Positions 49,001-60,796 are shown, counted from the stretch's first letter. The stretch is 64,000 nucleotides of DNA from Trichoplax sp. H2 (GCA_003344405.1 NOWV01000053.1:310001-374000); one strand, 5' to 3'. A program made the numbers and translations. The notes: generated by a model not told the origin, from the letters alone.

Positions 49001-52000
49001 CCGTTCAGCATAGATTTTATTACAATGCGAAACGACAGTATCAAAATTTTTGATCATTTTGTAAAATTGATACTTTCCTTAATTGTCTCTGTACCAATTT
49101 TCAGATGCAGAAGCTGATGGAAATGCAATATTCTTTCGTCAACCCTTTTCAAGAAGAAGAAATTTTGAGTTAACGCCAACCAGCCATGCTATTCGAAGAC
49201 ACGAAATTGCTCATGTGAGTTCATTGTGATGAATAGAATTAAGGTTCTACCATCTTTTGTCATTAGCATGGTAGATTTTATCAAAAGCTTGCTTATACTT
49301 AAACTGATGACTAAGGAAAATCACTAAAGAACTGTGGTGGTCTTTGCTAATTTAATTGGCTATGATGTAGGCTGAAGTGAAAAAAAACGATATTAAATAG
49401 TTCAAGTAATTGACTACTTTTGTAATACGCCTATGTCATTGTTTGCTTGACAACACCAGAGTATATACTACCTGAAACTAACCATGTTGCTGAATTTGAT
49501 GTACATGTCTAGTAATTTAAAGCAATTGATACATTACAACACAATTTGAAATGTTACATAGTTATAGCCCTATGTAAACGCTTTTGGTAACAACTATTTT
49601 AACTTGGTTCCATGTTAGTTGACAAATATGGATACCGAATTGCCGGATTATAAAGAAGAAACTCCTCGATCACCGACAGGAATTATTCTTCATTACAGCA
49701 CCACCAAAGTTATATGGGATTGGGTTATACTATTTTTTACCTTCTATACGGCAATATTTGTACCCTTTGAATTGGCATTCAATCGTGACTACAGAAAAGA
49801 AATTGGATTCCTGATCATGGATTGTATCGTGGACGTTATCTTTCTGTCTGATGTTGTTATCAATTTTCGTACAACTTATGTTGACGGCACGGGTCATATT
49901 GTTTCTCATCCGCCTTTAATAGTGAGAAATTATATTACCGGCTGGTTTGTGATCGATTTATTAGCAGCTTTGCCATATGAAATATTTACACTTGGTGATG
50001 TAAGTACTTTAATTGGGTTTTATTCTTTTAAATGTAAGAAATAAATCTGTATTCGATTAATTAGCCCTGCTATTTTATGCGTGTACTGTAGCTAGGAGAT
50101 TATAATGCGAGTAGTTACTTAGTGTGTGACAGCCCTATGTTGCCTTTTAATGATGATAATCTAATCTAAATATTGCCATATTATCTAGAGCGCATACCGA
50201 GTTGGTAATATCTTCAAGGTCTTGCGTTTACTTCGATTAAGTAGATTCATTAGGAAGTTCAATGAATATGTTGAATACGGAGCGACTATGATCGTTTTAT
50301 TGATGTTTACCTATGTGCTTGTTGCACACTGGCTAGCATGCATATGGTATAGGATTGGTTTCGACGAATGTACTACCTTTGGCTGGTTACATTCATTAGC
50401 GGAGCAGAGTGGCATAACTGCCAAAGTAAATTACACCAGCTGTCAACAAATCAGCGTTGCATCAGCATATTCAACCTCGTTATATTTTACAATGAGCAGT
50501 TTAACTACGGTTGGATTTGGTAATGTTTCAGCAAATACTATTGGCGAAAAAATATTCTCTATTATTATTATGATTATAGGATGTAAGTCAATAGCTCCAA
50601 AAGTCTTACAATTATTTAACAATAAGTGTAAATTCACTTAGTACTTTGATATACCCATATAGTTACTGCTGTTTTACGTAGGTAATTCTTGATATGAGAT
50701 AAAACGGGCTTTTAACCATTGCAATAACTTGATCAGTAGTCCTCACTCGGATACATACAAGCATTATAATACTATCATTATTTATCGGCCTACTTTAGCT
50801 TAATAAAACTTTCTTACTTATTTTTAGCGCTCATGTCTGCATTCATATTTGGTAATGTTACTGCAATCCTGCAAGAACTTTATTCAAGCACTCAACGCTA
50901 TCACGCTATCCTAAAGGATATGAAGCGATTTAATCAAGTATATAGTCTTCCTAAAGATTTAAGAAGGCGAGTTGAAGACTATTTTATCTCATCCTGGGCT
51001 GCTACAAAGGGTATTGATACGAAAGAGGTAAAACAAGTTTAAATAAAGATTTTTACTGCTATAGGGCTAAAGGAGCTTAATATGCTAAAATAGATTTTGA
51101 TCATGATTGAAACGCTATAAAAGCTATTAAGAATCCCCAAAATCATGTTAAATGATAATTTTATTATAAAATGTTCTTTGTTAGATTCTTAAATATTGGC
51201 CGAAAGAAATTCAGGCGGAAATTAAAATGCACATGAACAGAAAAATCCTACGAGATGCTACATGTTTTTCCAATGCTAGTGAAGGGTGCCTAAGACAGAT
51301 GGCTGAACGTTTCGAGATGCAGCATACCGGCCCTGGAGATATTTTGATTCATTCAGGTCAAAGTTTAAATCATCTTTATTTTATTGCCTGCGGCTCTTTC
51401 GAAGTTTACTCAGCAGATGTTGGAGTAACTTGCATATTAAGTAAGTAATAAGGCAAATAGATACATAGTGGCGTGTTTATTGTAAAATATTACAGTAGAA
51501 AGTAGTCGTATTGATATCTGTTAAGGAAGGTGCTTAGTATGTTACATTTATTGTTGGTCTATGTCATGATATATTTTAATTTGACATTCGTATCAATACT
51601 CAGCCAAGGGGGATGTCTTTGGAGATGACTTTATTAAGAATAAAGGGCTTGGAAGATCGCATTCCATGGTTCGCGCATTAACGTACTGTGATCTGCACAC
51701 TATATCACGTATCCATTTACTAGAAGTTGCTGGCCTATATCCAGAATGGGCGCCTGTATTTTCAGAGAATCTTAACCTTACCTGCAGCCTAAGAGATTTA
51801 GGCGTAAGATAAACATTCGAAATTATTCAATGATTTTACACTTAAAACTTGTTATTCTTGTGTACCAAAGCTAATAAATTTTATTTTTTCGCCTACGTAT
51901 GCAATGTATAGAGTTACGAAAATCCAGACATAAGACTGTCAATATCAAACGAAAATTTTCATCCTAATCAGATGGTTAACATTCAAGAATTGTATAGAAG

Positions 52001-52517
52001 AAACGATTTGGAAGTTAACCAAACATCTCAAAGCAGCCGTAGAGGGAGTGCTCTGCTTCATCCCTCATTTTCAACCTCAGAAGTATTTAATGGTAGGCAC
52101 GCAGGATTGCTACAACGCCGTCGGAGTTCACAGCCTGTTTTAAGTACCTTCGATGAGACAAGTATTGGGTCTGGTAGACGAGTAATTGAAGATGATACTG
52201 AACGCCGGCGTACTTTAGGAAGTGACTCATGTGTCAACATTCCAACTCATTCTAACAATGTAGATAGTGATGACATTTTTAAGCAAGATTCAGGTGTTTT
52301 ATCCGAGTCAGTAGGTCAATTGATGGAAATGTATAGTGATATGCAGCAAGATGTGTCAAAACTGTGTAGTAAAATGGCCAAGTTTGAGCATTCCTTGAAA
52401 GCTTTAAATCATGAAGTTAAAGGCCGTCCAAAGCTTTATAGGTCGAGGGTAGTAACAGAATCACGAAATCAAAATTCAATCCGAGAAAGCAATTTATCTT
52501 CCGAGACTAGTCTATAA
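43040..52517 (+). CDS. KCNH: ERG-type (KCNH/EAG superfamily) voltage-gated K+ channel
   Basis: Ten exons in phase, about 888 aa: 43040-43118, 48171-48401, 48636-48845, 49105-49214, 49619-49999, 50189-50582, 50828-51027, 51185-51440, 51604-51803, 51912-52517. It opens MPLATRGLIAPQNMFLEDLI, the PAS-cap of KCNH channels (ERG: MPVRRGHVAPQNTFLD). The PAS domain follows (VYCSDGYCCLTGY; APVKNEDQEVIMFLITL). Next are S1-S3 (ILHYSTTKVIWDWVILFF; INFRTTYVDGTGHIVSHP), S4 (RVGNIFKVLRLLRLSRFIRKF), S5 with VAHWLACIWYRIG, a turret with GWLHSLAEQ, and pore SSLTTVGFGN. S6 is SLMSAFIFGNVTAI. The C-linker and cyclic-nucleotide-binding homology domain follow (LRDATCFSNASEGCLRQMA; RALTYCDLHTISR). The tail has RRGS/RRRSS sites and a coiled coil near the end. 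ERG fits better than ELK or EAG because of the turret, S2-S3 and YCDLH blocks. The first intron is 5 kb. Confidence 0.95.
44069..44100. repeat. Perfect GC-rich hairpin (13-bp arms, 6-nt loop)
   Basis: TTACCGCCGCCAT, loop CACTGG, then the exact reverse complement. It is much more GC-rich than its surroundings, and it sits inside KCNH intron 1. It could be a structured RNA, a factor-binding palindrome or an element scar. Confidence 0.7.
46257..46650. repeat. Three tandem copies, period about 132 bp
   Basis: AAAGACTTTGAAT begins at about 46304, 46437 and 46569. Each copy continues with a TCGA-TAGAGAAATTGTTCTGTAG block and ATGTCTGATGCCAAATCCAAT. The two minus-strand open frames here are repeat shadows. 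Confidence 0.85.
47493..47768. repeat. Two tandem copies, period about 137 bp
   Basis: Begins TTTCTTCTATATAAATT and runs through ACCATGTTGGTGTATCTTG, a TTAATTAATCAA palindrome-like step and CATAATATCTTATCG. Copy 2 has small AAAT and TTAA insertions. Internal inverted steps (GATTAATTAATC; ATTATGGATTAAT...ATAAT) could form hairpins. Confidence 0.8.
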
Positions 52518-53875
52518 GAGATATTAATGGATAAGCTATGTCCGAATTTTTAGAAGAGAAAATAAATTAAGCTGCTTGCATAAGTAGTCATTATTACATA
52601 TTATTACTGTACAGACATTAGTTCAAATTCAAATTCTATGCCGAATTAGTTATGCTGTGTTTGGATACAGATTTTTAAATAATTTTATGAGTTGTCAATT
52701 TCTAAGTTGATATCCAAACTATTTCTACTATCGATTATAAACTGTACTATATTGTCATGCCATTTTTTCCACAGAGAAAGCACCTATTCCCGTATAAATG
52801 ATACAATGACTGCATTCTCTAGCCTGCTTCATATAGTTATTATGACTTATTGAACTAGATGTATAAAAAATGAGATTGCTTGCTATGGATTGCTCTAAAA
52901 TTTTCAACTAGTTATAATATTTTGTATTTCTAGCGTTTATTAGATTTGTTTTAATAGATTCATAAAGCGTCAATTTACTTATTGATACGAGATTAATTAG
53001 CTCCAGAATAAGTCACATACACGAATTGATTATGGCACACCTTATTGGTCGTATAGCGTTTTGTTGGTTAGGTACACTATCGATATCGCTTTACCCACTA
53101 CTTGGTAGGTATGTGTGATGATGTATTTCTAAATAAGATAATCTCGGTACTGTACATGAGTCAATATTTGAGTTACTCCACTACCAAGAATAAGTGATTT
53201 AATTGTTCACACCTACTTATTTTGAATTAGCTTTTTATAACTTATTCAATATACTTGTAAATCTGTAATTTTGTAAATTTATTTCAATAAATATTTTATC
53301 CTGGAATATCGGTGATTGGCTATTTTACGATGAATTGGATGGTATAGTTACCGCATCTTTCATTGAAGAAAGAGGTTGACATTAAATATCATTTTTAGAT
53401 CGATTCCTGCAGTCCTTTTTCACTTTTAGTTTTGCATTGTTGAATCGATATACGAGTATCCTATTGGCATAAGAGCATTGGACGTAAGTGTTGACGTATA
53501 GCAATACCATGACCATGGAAAATAATTCCTTTCTAAATGAGTGAATTTGCAATGAAGTTGAAGTTAAAAAATTGAATGAAAGCCGTTATTAGATAGTCAA
53601 TTCTTCAATTGCTTTCCTGCCCAACTTTGGCGTGTAAAATTTCTTCCTAGTGTATGCAGTCCAGTCCAATGGCTGGTGCATTGATACGCATAGTTAGGGA
53701 GACCTTTCGTTTTCATTTGATAGCTGTGGACAATTGTAACGCCTAAACATCAATATGCTAGTCCACTTAGGTCTAGCGCCGCCATATTACTTGTATCGAT
53801 CGTCAGCAACGTTATAACAACTAGATGATATGGCCTATGGCGCGTTCTCCTTGCTACCTAGAGTGTAGGCTAGCT
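52518..53875. other. Intergenic: KCNH 3' flank
   Basis: AT-rich sequence following the KCNH stop, probably including its 3' UTR. No coding exon, RNA gene or clear repeat was recognised up to the satellite block. Confidence 0.6.
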
Positions 53876-53925
53876 ACAATAGTAAAGTCGACGTTCTAAG
53901 TTATAACGTCGACTTTTACTATTGT
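53876..53925. repeat. Inverted repeat at the head of the 64-bp array
   Basis: Left arm ACAATAGTAAAGTCGACGTT and right arm AACGTCGACTTTTACTATTGT are reverse complements except for one extra A. They are separated by about 9 nt. The right arm is the first unit of the array that follows, so a unit fragment lies inverted at its start. Confidence 0.85.
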
Positions 53926-54415
53926 ACAGCTATTGAGTTGTTGGATACAAACTTACTTTCTAACTTATAACGTCGACTTTTACTGTTGTGCAGCTATTGA
54001 GTTGTTGAATACAAACTTACTTTCTAACTTATAACGTCGACTTTTACTGTTGTGCAGCTATTGAGTTGTTGAATACAAACTTACTTTCTAACTTATAACG
54101 TCGACCTTTACTGTTGTGCAGCTATTAAGTTGTTGGATACAAACTTACTTTCTAACTTATAACGTCGACTTTTACTGTTGTACAGCTACTGAGTTCTTGG
54201 ATACTCATAACTTACGTTCTAACTTATAACGTCGACTTTTACTGTTGTACAGCTACTGAGTTCTTGGATACTCATATTATTCTAGCTTACGTTCTAACTT
54301 ATAACGTCGACTTTTACTGTTGTACAGCTATTAAGTTGTTGGATACAAACTTACTTTCTAACTTATAACGTCGACTTTTACTGTTGTATAGCTACTGAGT
54401 TCTTGGATACTCATA
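53901..54415. repeat. Tandem array of 8 units, period 64 bp
   Basis: TTATAACGTCGAC starts at 53901, 53965, 54029, 54093, 54157, 54224, 54299 and 54363 (spacings 64, 64, 64, 64, 67, 75, 64). Each unit continues TTTACTGTTGTACAGCTA and then one of two alternative ends: a GTTGTTGGATACAAACTTACTTT type or a GAGTTCTTGGATACTCATA type. Every unit carries the GTCGAC palindrome. Confidence 0.95.
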
Positions 54416-54439
54416 TGTCATGAAGATTACCATTTAAAC

Positions 54440-54800
54440 CCAATCATCATCATCAAGCGATGAGTTATTGACTGAGCTGAATAATTTGAATTTTCTTGGC
54501 GATCATCTCTACAGAACAGGTTGGTCAAGTGATTTACAACCCGTCGACGGCCATCGTATGGTATTGCCCTGTAGACCGATATGACGACGAGACTTGTAGA
54601 ATGCTTGCAGCGACCTTACTGTGCAATTGTACATGTCACAGCGAGTGATAGTTTATATTGGAAAGTTGAAAGAAATCAAATAGTTCAATGCTGCAATAAA
54701 AAGTATAAAAAATATGCAAAGCCAATTGCTCAAGGTTGTGCTGATCTATCTCAATTGAAAGTCCATTTCTTCACAATTTAAAGACATCATTGACGATATA
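54440..54800 (+). other. Coding-like but unassigned stretch
   Basis: A frame from about 54452 to 54572 reads without stops and has ordinary amino-acid composition (DELLTELNNLNFLGDHLYR...). A second frame takes over at 54581-54781 with several Cys. No family was recognised and no splice model joins them. It could be a decayed gene or element fragment between the satellite and the GTAC repeat block. Confidence 0.2.
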
Positions 54801-54929
54801 ATCAGGCAAGACTAGAGGTAAACCTCTTTTCAGCCATTTTCCAACACTTGCCACGCCCCTGGCCCCAATAGTGCTTACAGTATGGAGATCACTGGGGAGA
54901 TGATGTCAATGCGATGGACGTCCAATACG

Positions 54930-55405
54930 GTTACGGTAACGGTACTGTACAGCTGTACCGTATCGATGTCTTGCTACCGTACAGTACAGTACCGTACAGT
55001 ACGTGCTACACCGATAAGTGCGGTACGTACTGACTTGCGGATTGACTCGAACATACGCACGTACTGCAGTGCCAACAATAAAGATGTCATTGTACTGTAC
55101 GTCACGGTAGACTCAAGTCACCTGACGAGCTACACCGATAAGTGCGGTACGTACTGACTTGCGGATTGACTCGAACATACGCACGTACTGTACTGCAGTG
55201 CCAACAATAAAGATGTCATTGTACTGTACAGTACTGTACTGTACGTCACGGTAGACTCAAGTCACCTGACGAGCTACAGTACACCGATAAGTGCGGTACG
55301 TATTGACTTGTGGATTGGCTCCAACATACGCACGTACTGCAGTGCCAACAATAAAGATGTCATTGTACAGTACTGTACGTCACGGTAGACTCAAGTCACC
55401 TGACG
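54930..55405. repeat. GTAC-palindrome block with three 120-150-bp tandem units
   Basis: ACCGATAAGTGCGGTACGTA occurs at about 55009, 55133 and 55281. Each is followed by GACTTG.GGATTG, CATACGCACGTACTGCAGTG, AATAAAGATGTCATTGTAC and GTCACGGTAGACTCAAGTCA. Units differ in length mainly in the GTACTGTAC runs, which behave like an expandable short repeat. Open frames here are repeat artefacts. Confidence 0.85.
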
Positions 55406-56533
55406 AGCTGACGTCGACTTGCCTGGGTGACAACATCGTCTCCACTTCATCTTGCCCCCCAAATCTTCAATATCAGTCGAGCTTAGAAATCTGCAGGAAA
55501 AAGGGAAAAAGGAGAAGAAGTAAGTCGATATTAGCATTAAAAGTAATTCTTTCTATGTCTTGTTCAATCATGGTCATTGTGAATGGTATGCTGTGCAATT
55601 AGGATTGATTTGTAATGGATAGTACAAACTTTACGCTCCAATGAACAGAATCAACTTGGATCAAAGAGAGCATTTATTTCTCTGACAATGTTCCTTTCAC
55701 AACGATTTCATACACGCATCAATGTATCCAATTTGGACACGCTGTCTACGCATTCATCTATAGTGGGTGATATAGGGTTACTTTACATGATAGCCATGTT
55801 GGTATAAAAGTGGAAAATGGACAGCAATTGTACCGTAAAGAAATTAAAACTTTTTCAAATACATCCAAGAAGTCAAAAGGAGGCAACCACAAGCGCTATG
55901 TTGCGCGTGTAGACCAATAATTAAGCTACCATTCAATAGCGGTTCAACAAGAAGTATGAACCCGATATCATGGCGAAAGAGCTAGTATTTAGTATGGGGA
56001 GGGGGGGGGAGAGATAGACTATCCAGGAATGAAATCCAACTAAATCAACTTGACAATAATGTGGATCATTTCATTGCCACTATACTTTGTAATACAACTT
56101 TACTGCATTTTCTGACGTACAGTATACGAATACTTGCAAGTGGTAGTCTGCTGTGATTCCAAAACAACTCAGGCAATAACAGGCTATGGACCATATATCG
56201 ACATATGATATCGTTTGTAAGCTCGGGGACAGGCTATCCAGTAATGAAATACAACTAAATCAACTTGACAATAATATGGATCATTTCATTGCCACTATAC
56301 TTTGTAATACAACTTTACTGTATTTTCTGACGTATACGAATACTTGCAAGTGGTAGTCTGTTGTGATTCAAAACAACTCAGGCAATAACAGTCAATGCAC
56401 AAGTTTCCAAATTAGAAAAATCACGAGTATCAACATGGATTGATTTATCTATTTATGCACTCAGTCACAAAATCCTAATTGCATAGGAATTATTAAGTGA
56501 TGCTGTTGTGATAGAATTAATTTTTTTTTACAG
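55406..56533. other. Upstream flank of the TM7SF2-like gene
   Basis: Contains a possible exon end at about 55514-55522 (GAGAAGAA followed by GTAAGT), whose phase-2 reading (NLQEKGKKEKK) would join the open frame upstream of the TM7SF2 ATG. It also holds a G-rich run near 56003 and the direct repeat at 56018-56390. A coding role for the 55.4-kb part is speculative. Confidence 0.3.
56018..56390. repeat. Direct repeat pair of about 160 bp, spaced about 212 bp
   Basis: Copies at about 56018-56180 and 56230-56390 share CTATCCAG.AATGAAAT through AACTCAGGCAATAACAG, including ATCATTTCATTGCCACTATAC. They differ by single-base changes and a short AGTATACG indel. Immediately upstream of the TM7SF2-like gene. 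Confidence 0.85.
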
Positions 56534-56576
56534 ATACAGATCCAAATCCAATTATTTTCACGCGAAAACAAGAGAT

Positions 56577-59191
56577 ATGGCTTCCCAGAAACAAGGTCAT
56601 GCCTATGAATTCGGTGGGCCCATCGGTGCCGCTTTCTTAGTAGTTATCTTACCATTATTAGTGTTAGGAATCACTTGGCTATCAATGACAACAGATTGGA
56701 AAATTACCTTACCTCAAGAGCCACTACCATCGATAAGTGATTTATGGAATTTAGACGCTCTAAAATTGGTGTGTGTCTGGAACCTGCTTCAGGCACTTTT
56801 CTACCTCTCTCCCTTCGGCAAGGTAAGAAATACTAATCATTTCAGTTCAAGAATTTTCTAGACATATCATTGGAGAATGTGTTAATACGAGTATACGTGC
56901 ATTACAGTTAGTGCTCAGGTAATAACCAATGGAATAGCTGCAGTAAGAAGTTACTTGATTGATCATAAAGTATTCCACTATCGGACAAGAATGTAGCATC
57001 GACCAGTATACAACTTTTACAACTGTAGCAGAAATGATGTCTTTGCCAATATCATTATAATCGATTTCTAGAATACGCATCTTTACTATAAAGTAGGTTA
57101 CCGTAGACAGTCGCCCATGTCCTACCGCACTACCTACCACTTCGATTAAATTAATCATGACTTTTATGGAATGGCCCAACACTCGTAGCATCGAATCTAT
57201 TACTTATTGTTAATAGCAGCTAACTGTATTATAAACGTTTACAGACTGCATTGGGCTTACCGCTCAAGGATGGTAGCCGATTAGCTTATAATATGAACGG
57301 TAAATAAACACCGAAGAAAGATACGTAATGTGATGCGTCGATCTAATACTACAGCAATACTATTTAGGTAAATTGACTCAGTAAAATAAATGTGTATCCT
57401 CATTTTATGATACTTAGGACTGCCTGCCTTCCTATTAAGCTGTGTTGGGCTTGCTGTGTGTTATCATAAGAACCTACTTCCTTTAACATTCGTCTATGAT
57501 CGATTTATACAATTAGCTTTCGCATCGTGGTTCTTTTCCCTAGTGTTAAGCATCTACCTATTCACTACAGCCATAGCGAAAGGTACAGGCTATTCTCAAC
57601 CCGGAAATTCAGGTAATTACTAATCCAGTTAGTTGTATATCAACAGAGAAAGATCTCTATAAATGCAAAATACAGTAATACTGCGTCAGTGCAGACTTCG
57701 CAACAAAGTGGACAGTATCTACTATTGATGAATTACTACTTGATTACTGTAGGCAATGTCATATATGACTTCTTTATGGGTCGTGAGTTAAACCCTCGCA
57801 TTGGCAACCTTGATCTTAAAGTATTCTTCGAAATGCGTCCAGGTTTAATCGGTTGGGTATGTATTGCTAATACAGTATGTAGGGATTAATTATTATAATG
57901 CTATACCACTTGATTGTTAGGGATGCCATGAATATCAAGGTTAGAAGTATTAATGATCTTTTCCGCGATTATCATACAAATAGATCATGATTAATTTTTG
58001 CATGGCTGTAAAACAATACGAAAAGCATGGTAGTGTGACAACATCGATGCTCTTGGTTTGCTTCTTTGAATTTTGGTATATATTGGATGCCTTATGGTTT
58101 GAGGTACTAATCGCCAATTAAGACGTTAATTTCTAGCGGTTACATGACCATTTACTTGGTAGAGAATATGAAAAATGATACATTTTAGTAACGAATTTCA
58201 ATAACCTGCTTATTAGGAAGCTATACTGTCAACAATGGACGTTATTCATGAAGGATTTGGCTTCATGTTGGCCTTTGGCGATATTGTGTGGGTTCCATTT
58301 TTATATTCTTTACAAGCAAGATATCTTGTCGACCATCCGGTCGATCTGCCATTATGGGCTATCGCAGGAATTCTTATTTTACAAAGTACGTATATTATAA
58401 TTTTTCTAATACAGTAATGAGAATTGAAAGCATTTTGTTTGATAACACGATCACATGTATAAGCATTTGAATGAATATTTTTTGGAAGGTTAGCCATATA
58501 CATATATTTATAAAACTGATTTAGTATTCTGTTTTTCCATTGTAGCTGCTGGCTACATTATCTTTCGTAGATCTAACAGTACGAAGAATGAATTTAGACG
58601 CGATCCTAATAGCCCAGCATCGAAACGTAAGCATTGTACCCTAGTTGCTACCTATTACTTTGGAAAGCTTTCTATTAGTAATCGGTTACTTATGTCATTG
58701 CCTCGTATGCTTATCCCAAAATGGAGCTTTGGCAATTCACATTTGCTGTACTTACTTCGTATAATATGAACAAGCTTTTAATTGTTCTTTTACTATATCA
58801 CAGGCCTTGAAACCTTGACTACCGATAATGGTAAGAAATTAATTATTTCTGGTTGGTGGGGAATGTGTCGTCATCCTAATTATCTTGGAGATCTAATGAT
58901 GGCATTAGCATGGTGTCTTCCGTGCGGTAGGTCGACTACCATTCATTATTTTAGCTACAATTATGTCATGCCACAGTTATAAACCTAATGTAATCAAGGA
59001 ATTTATGTAACAATCATTCTATTTGGATAGGTTTTGGTAGTATTCTACCCTATTATTATATTATCTATTTCACTATCCTTCTTATACATCGTGAAGGACG
59101 TGATTCTGAAAATTGCCAGCATAAGCATGGTAAAGGCTGGGATAAATACTGTAAAATAGTAAAATATCGCATCTTTCCAGGTATCTATTAA
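56577..59191 (+). CDS. TM7SF2: Delta14-sterol reductase, TM7SF2-like (ERG24/LBR family)
   Basis: Nine exons: 56577-56822 (the exon itself may begin at 56534), 57245-57299, 57418-57612, 57753-57856, 57984-58103, 58217-58385, 58546-58626, 58804-58926, 59031-59191. This gives about 417 aa; human TM7SF2 is about 418. It begins near [11 protein letters not shown] and has multiple hydrophobic segments. It retains family motifs [63 protein letters not shown] and [12 protein letters not shown]...KYRIFPGIY. The enzyme reduces the C14 double bond of sterol intermediates with NADPH in the ER membrane. All reductase motifs look intact, including the Arg of RHPNYLGD. The frame stays open upstream of the ATG back to the 56533 acceptor, so a longer N-terminus is possible. 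It converges with an LBR-like paralogue sharing its intron positions. Confidence 0.93.
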
Positions 59192-60796
59192 CCTTACAGA
59201 TAGTCAAAATCATAATATTTTTACATGAAATGCGACTCAAATAAAAAGATTGATGCATAATTTCTACTAAGTTGAAGTTAAATATAGCTATTTATTTGCC
59301 TAAGCTTCTAAACAGCCCTTGGATGTGCACTTGTAAGGCGTATATAGCTAAGTATTAAATTCTTAGTATATTTCTTATTATCAATCGAATCTGCTCTACA
59401 ATCGACAAAAGCATTTTTGTATTTGCACTGTTATAATAATAGTGTATTAGTCCTATATTTACATTTACAGTACAGCACAGTATACTTAACAGTACCATAT
59501 AAAAATAATGGTCTAATTTAATGCATTACCAACACTGTCAATTAATCAATTAAACCTGACACTATGCGTATTAGCACTAGCTTATAGAAAGGCTTATTAT
59601 TAGTATATAAACTTGTGCATTTGTGCACAGTATCACAGTGTCAATCTTCTTATATATTTTTTTCAAGTCGGTCTGTTTGTCTGCTATACTCACCCATTTC
59701 AACGTGTTAAGCATCAAGCTCCTGTGCTACGCTAGTCGCTACAATTAGGTCGTATTTGTACCAGTGCCTCACCTACTCATTGTTTAAGACATATTTTAAA
59801 ACTATTGACGTGGTCAAATTTTATTAAAAATCTAAACTCGTTGACTTAAGACTGCCTGCTATATGATGGAAGAAGTTCAAATCGTATTTTTAAGCATGCA
59901 AATAATTTGATTGCATACTATAGTTTCTTTATCAATGAAACAGACTGTGTGTCTGACTTAAAACTGATTTTCGAAAGCTACAGTGACATAATCCGTGTAC
60001 TGTGTTTATATATAAACGTCTACTGTATTACTGTCACGATGCTGGTCAGACCTTCATAAAAGAGCTTATACTTTAAATCTGGTCACAGGCTACAGGATTA
60101 TTTATTTTCTTCCAGGTCACAGCAACGATAATAGTGGACTGTACAGCATCGAAAAGGTTGAGCATATGTGTATAATATATATATATATTATCGCAATCTG
60201 TAGCATTGTGAGCTAATTCGATAATACTTTCACAAAATAATATAGTAGAATTTTAGTGAACAAAATACAGTACTACTGCCCAGAGACAGAGTTATACTGT
60301 AGGTACAGTTCTGTAAAGATGAAATGTAAGTTAGGTGCATCAACTTAAGCTTTGAAGGAAAAATGTCTATTAGCTATGTCTATTAGCTAGAAATTAGTGT
60401 AATATCATCGCAAAAAAGTTCAGAACATACGTAATATAATGTCCACCTGACCGACTACTACTAACGACGATGATGCGTAAATGTTATGACTTGATAATTT
60501 CTACTGTAACGGTACATGCATGACATGAAGCGATTACGTAAAAATTTGATGGTATCATGAAAATAGCAGATAATCAGATGCCTAATGGCATCATTGACGA
60601 CAACTATGGTTATCTTAAAATGTGTCTAATTTTAATATTACACGTCACGCATGTCCTTACGGTGATGACACCTGCATGAACAAGTGTACTGTACACTTTC
60701 TAAAAGTAAAAGCGTCAGTAAGATTAGTAGATGTGGTAATTAATTACAAAATACAACGTAGAATTATACGTTGTTGTATTCTCGTAACAAAGACTA
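59192..60796. other. Convergent intergenic region between the two reductase-family genes
   Basis: About 1.6 kb holding both 3' flanks. It has a short TA dinucleotide run near 60173-60190 and scattered GTAC/ACAGTA steps. No coding exon was seen. The plus-strand frame at 60622-60927 overlaps the last LBR-like exon and is its antisense shadow. Confidence 0.6.

Noticed and set aside
50828-51042. ELK-type rather than ERG-type channel
   Set aside because: The pore TTVGFGNVSANT and FGNVTAI blocks also occur in ELK, but the GWLH turret, INFRTTYV...VSHP, VEYGA and YCDLH blocks favour ERG.
53901-54415. CRISPR-like array
   Set aside because: Units are contiguous 64-bp tandem repeats without unique spacers, in an animal genome.
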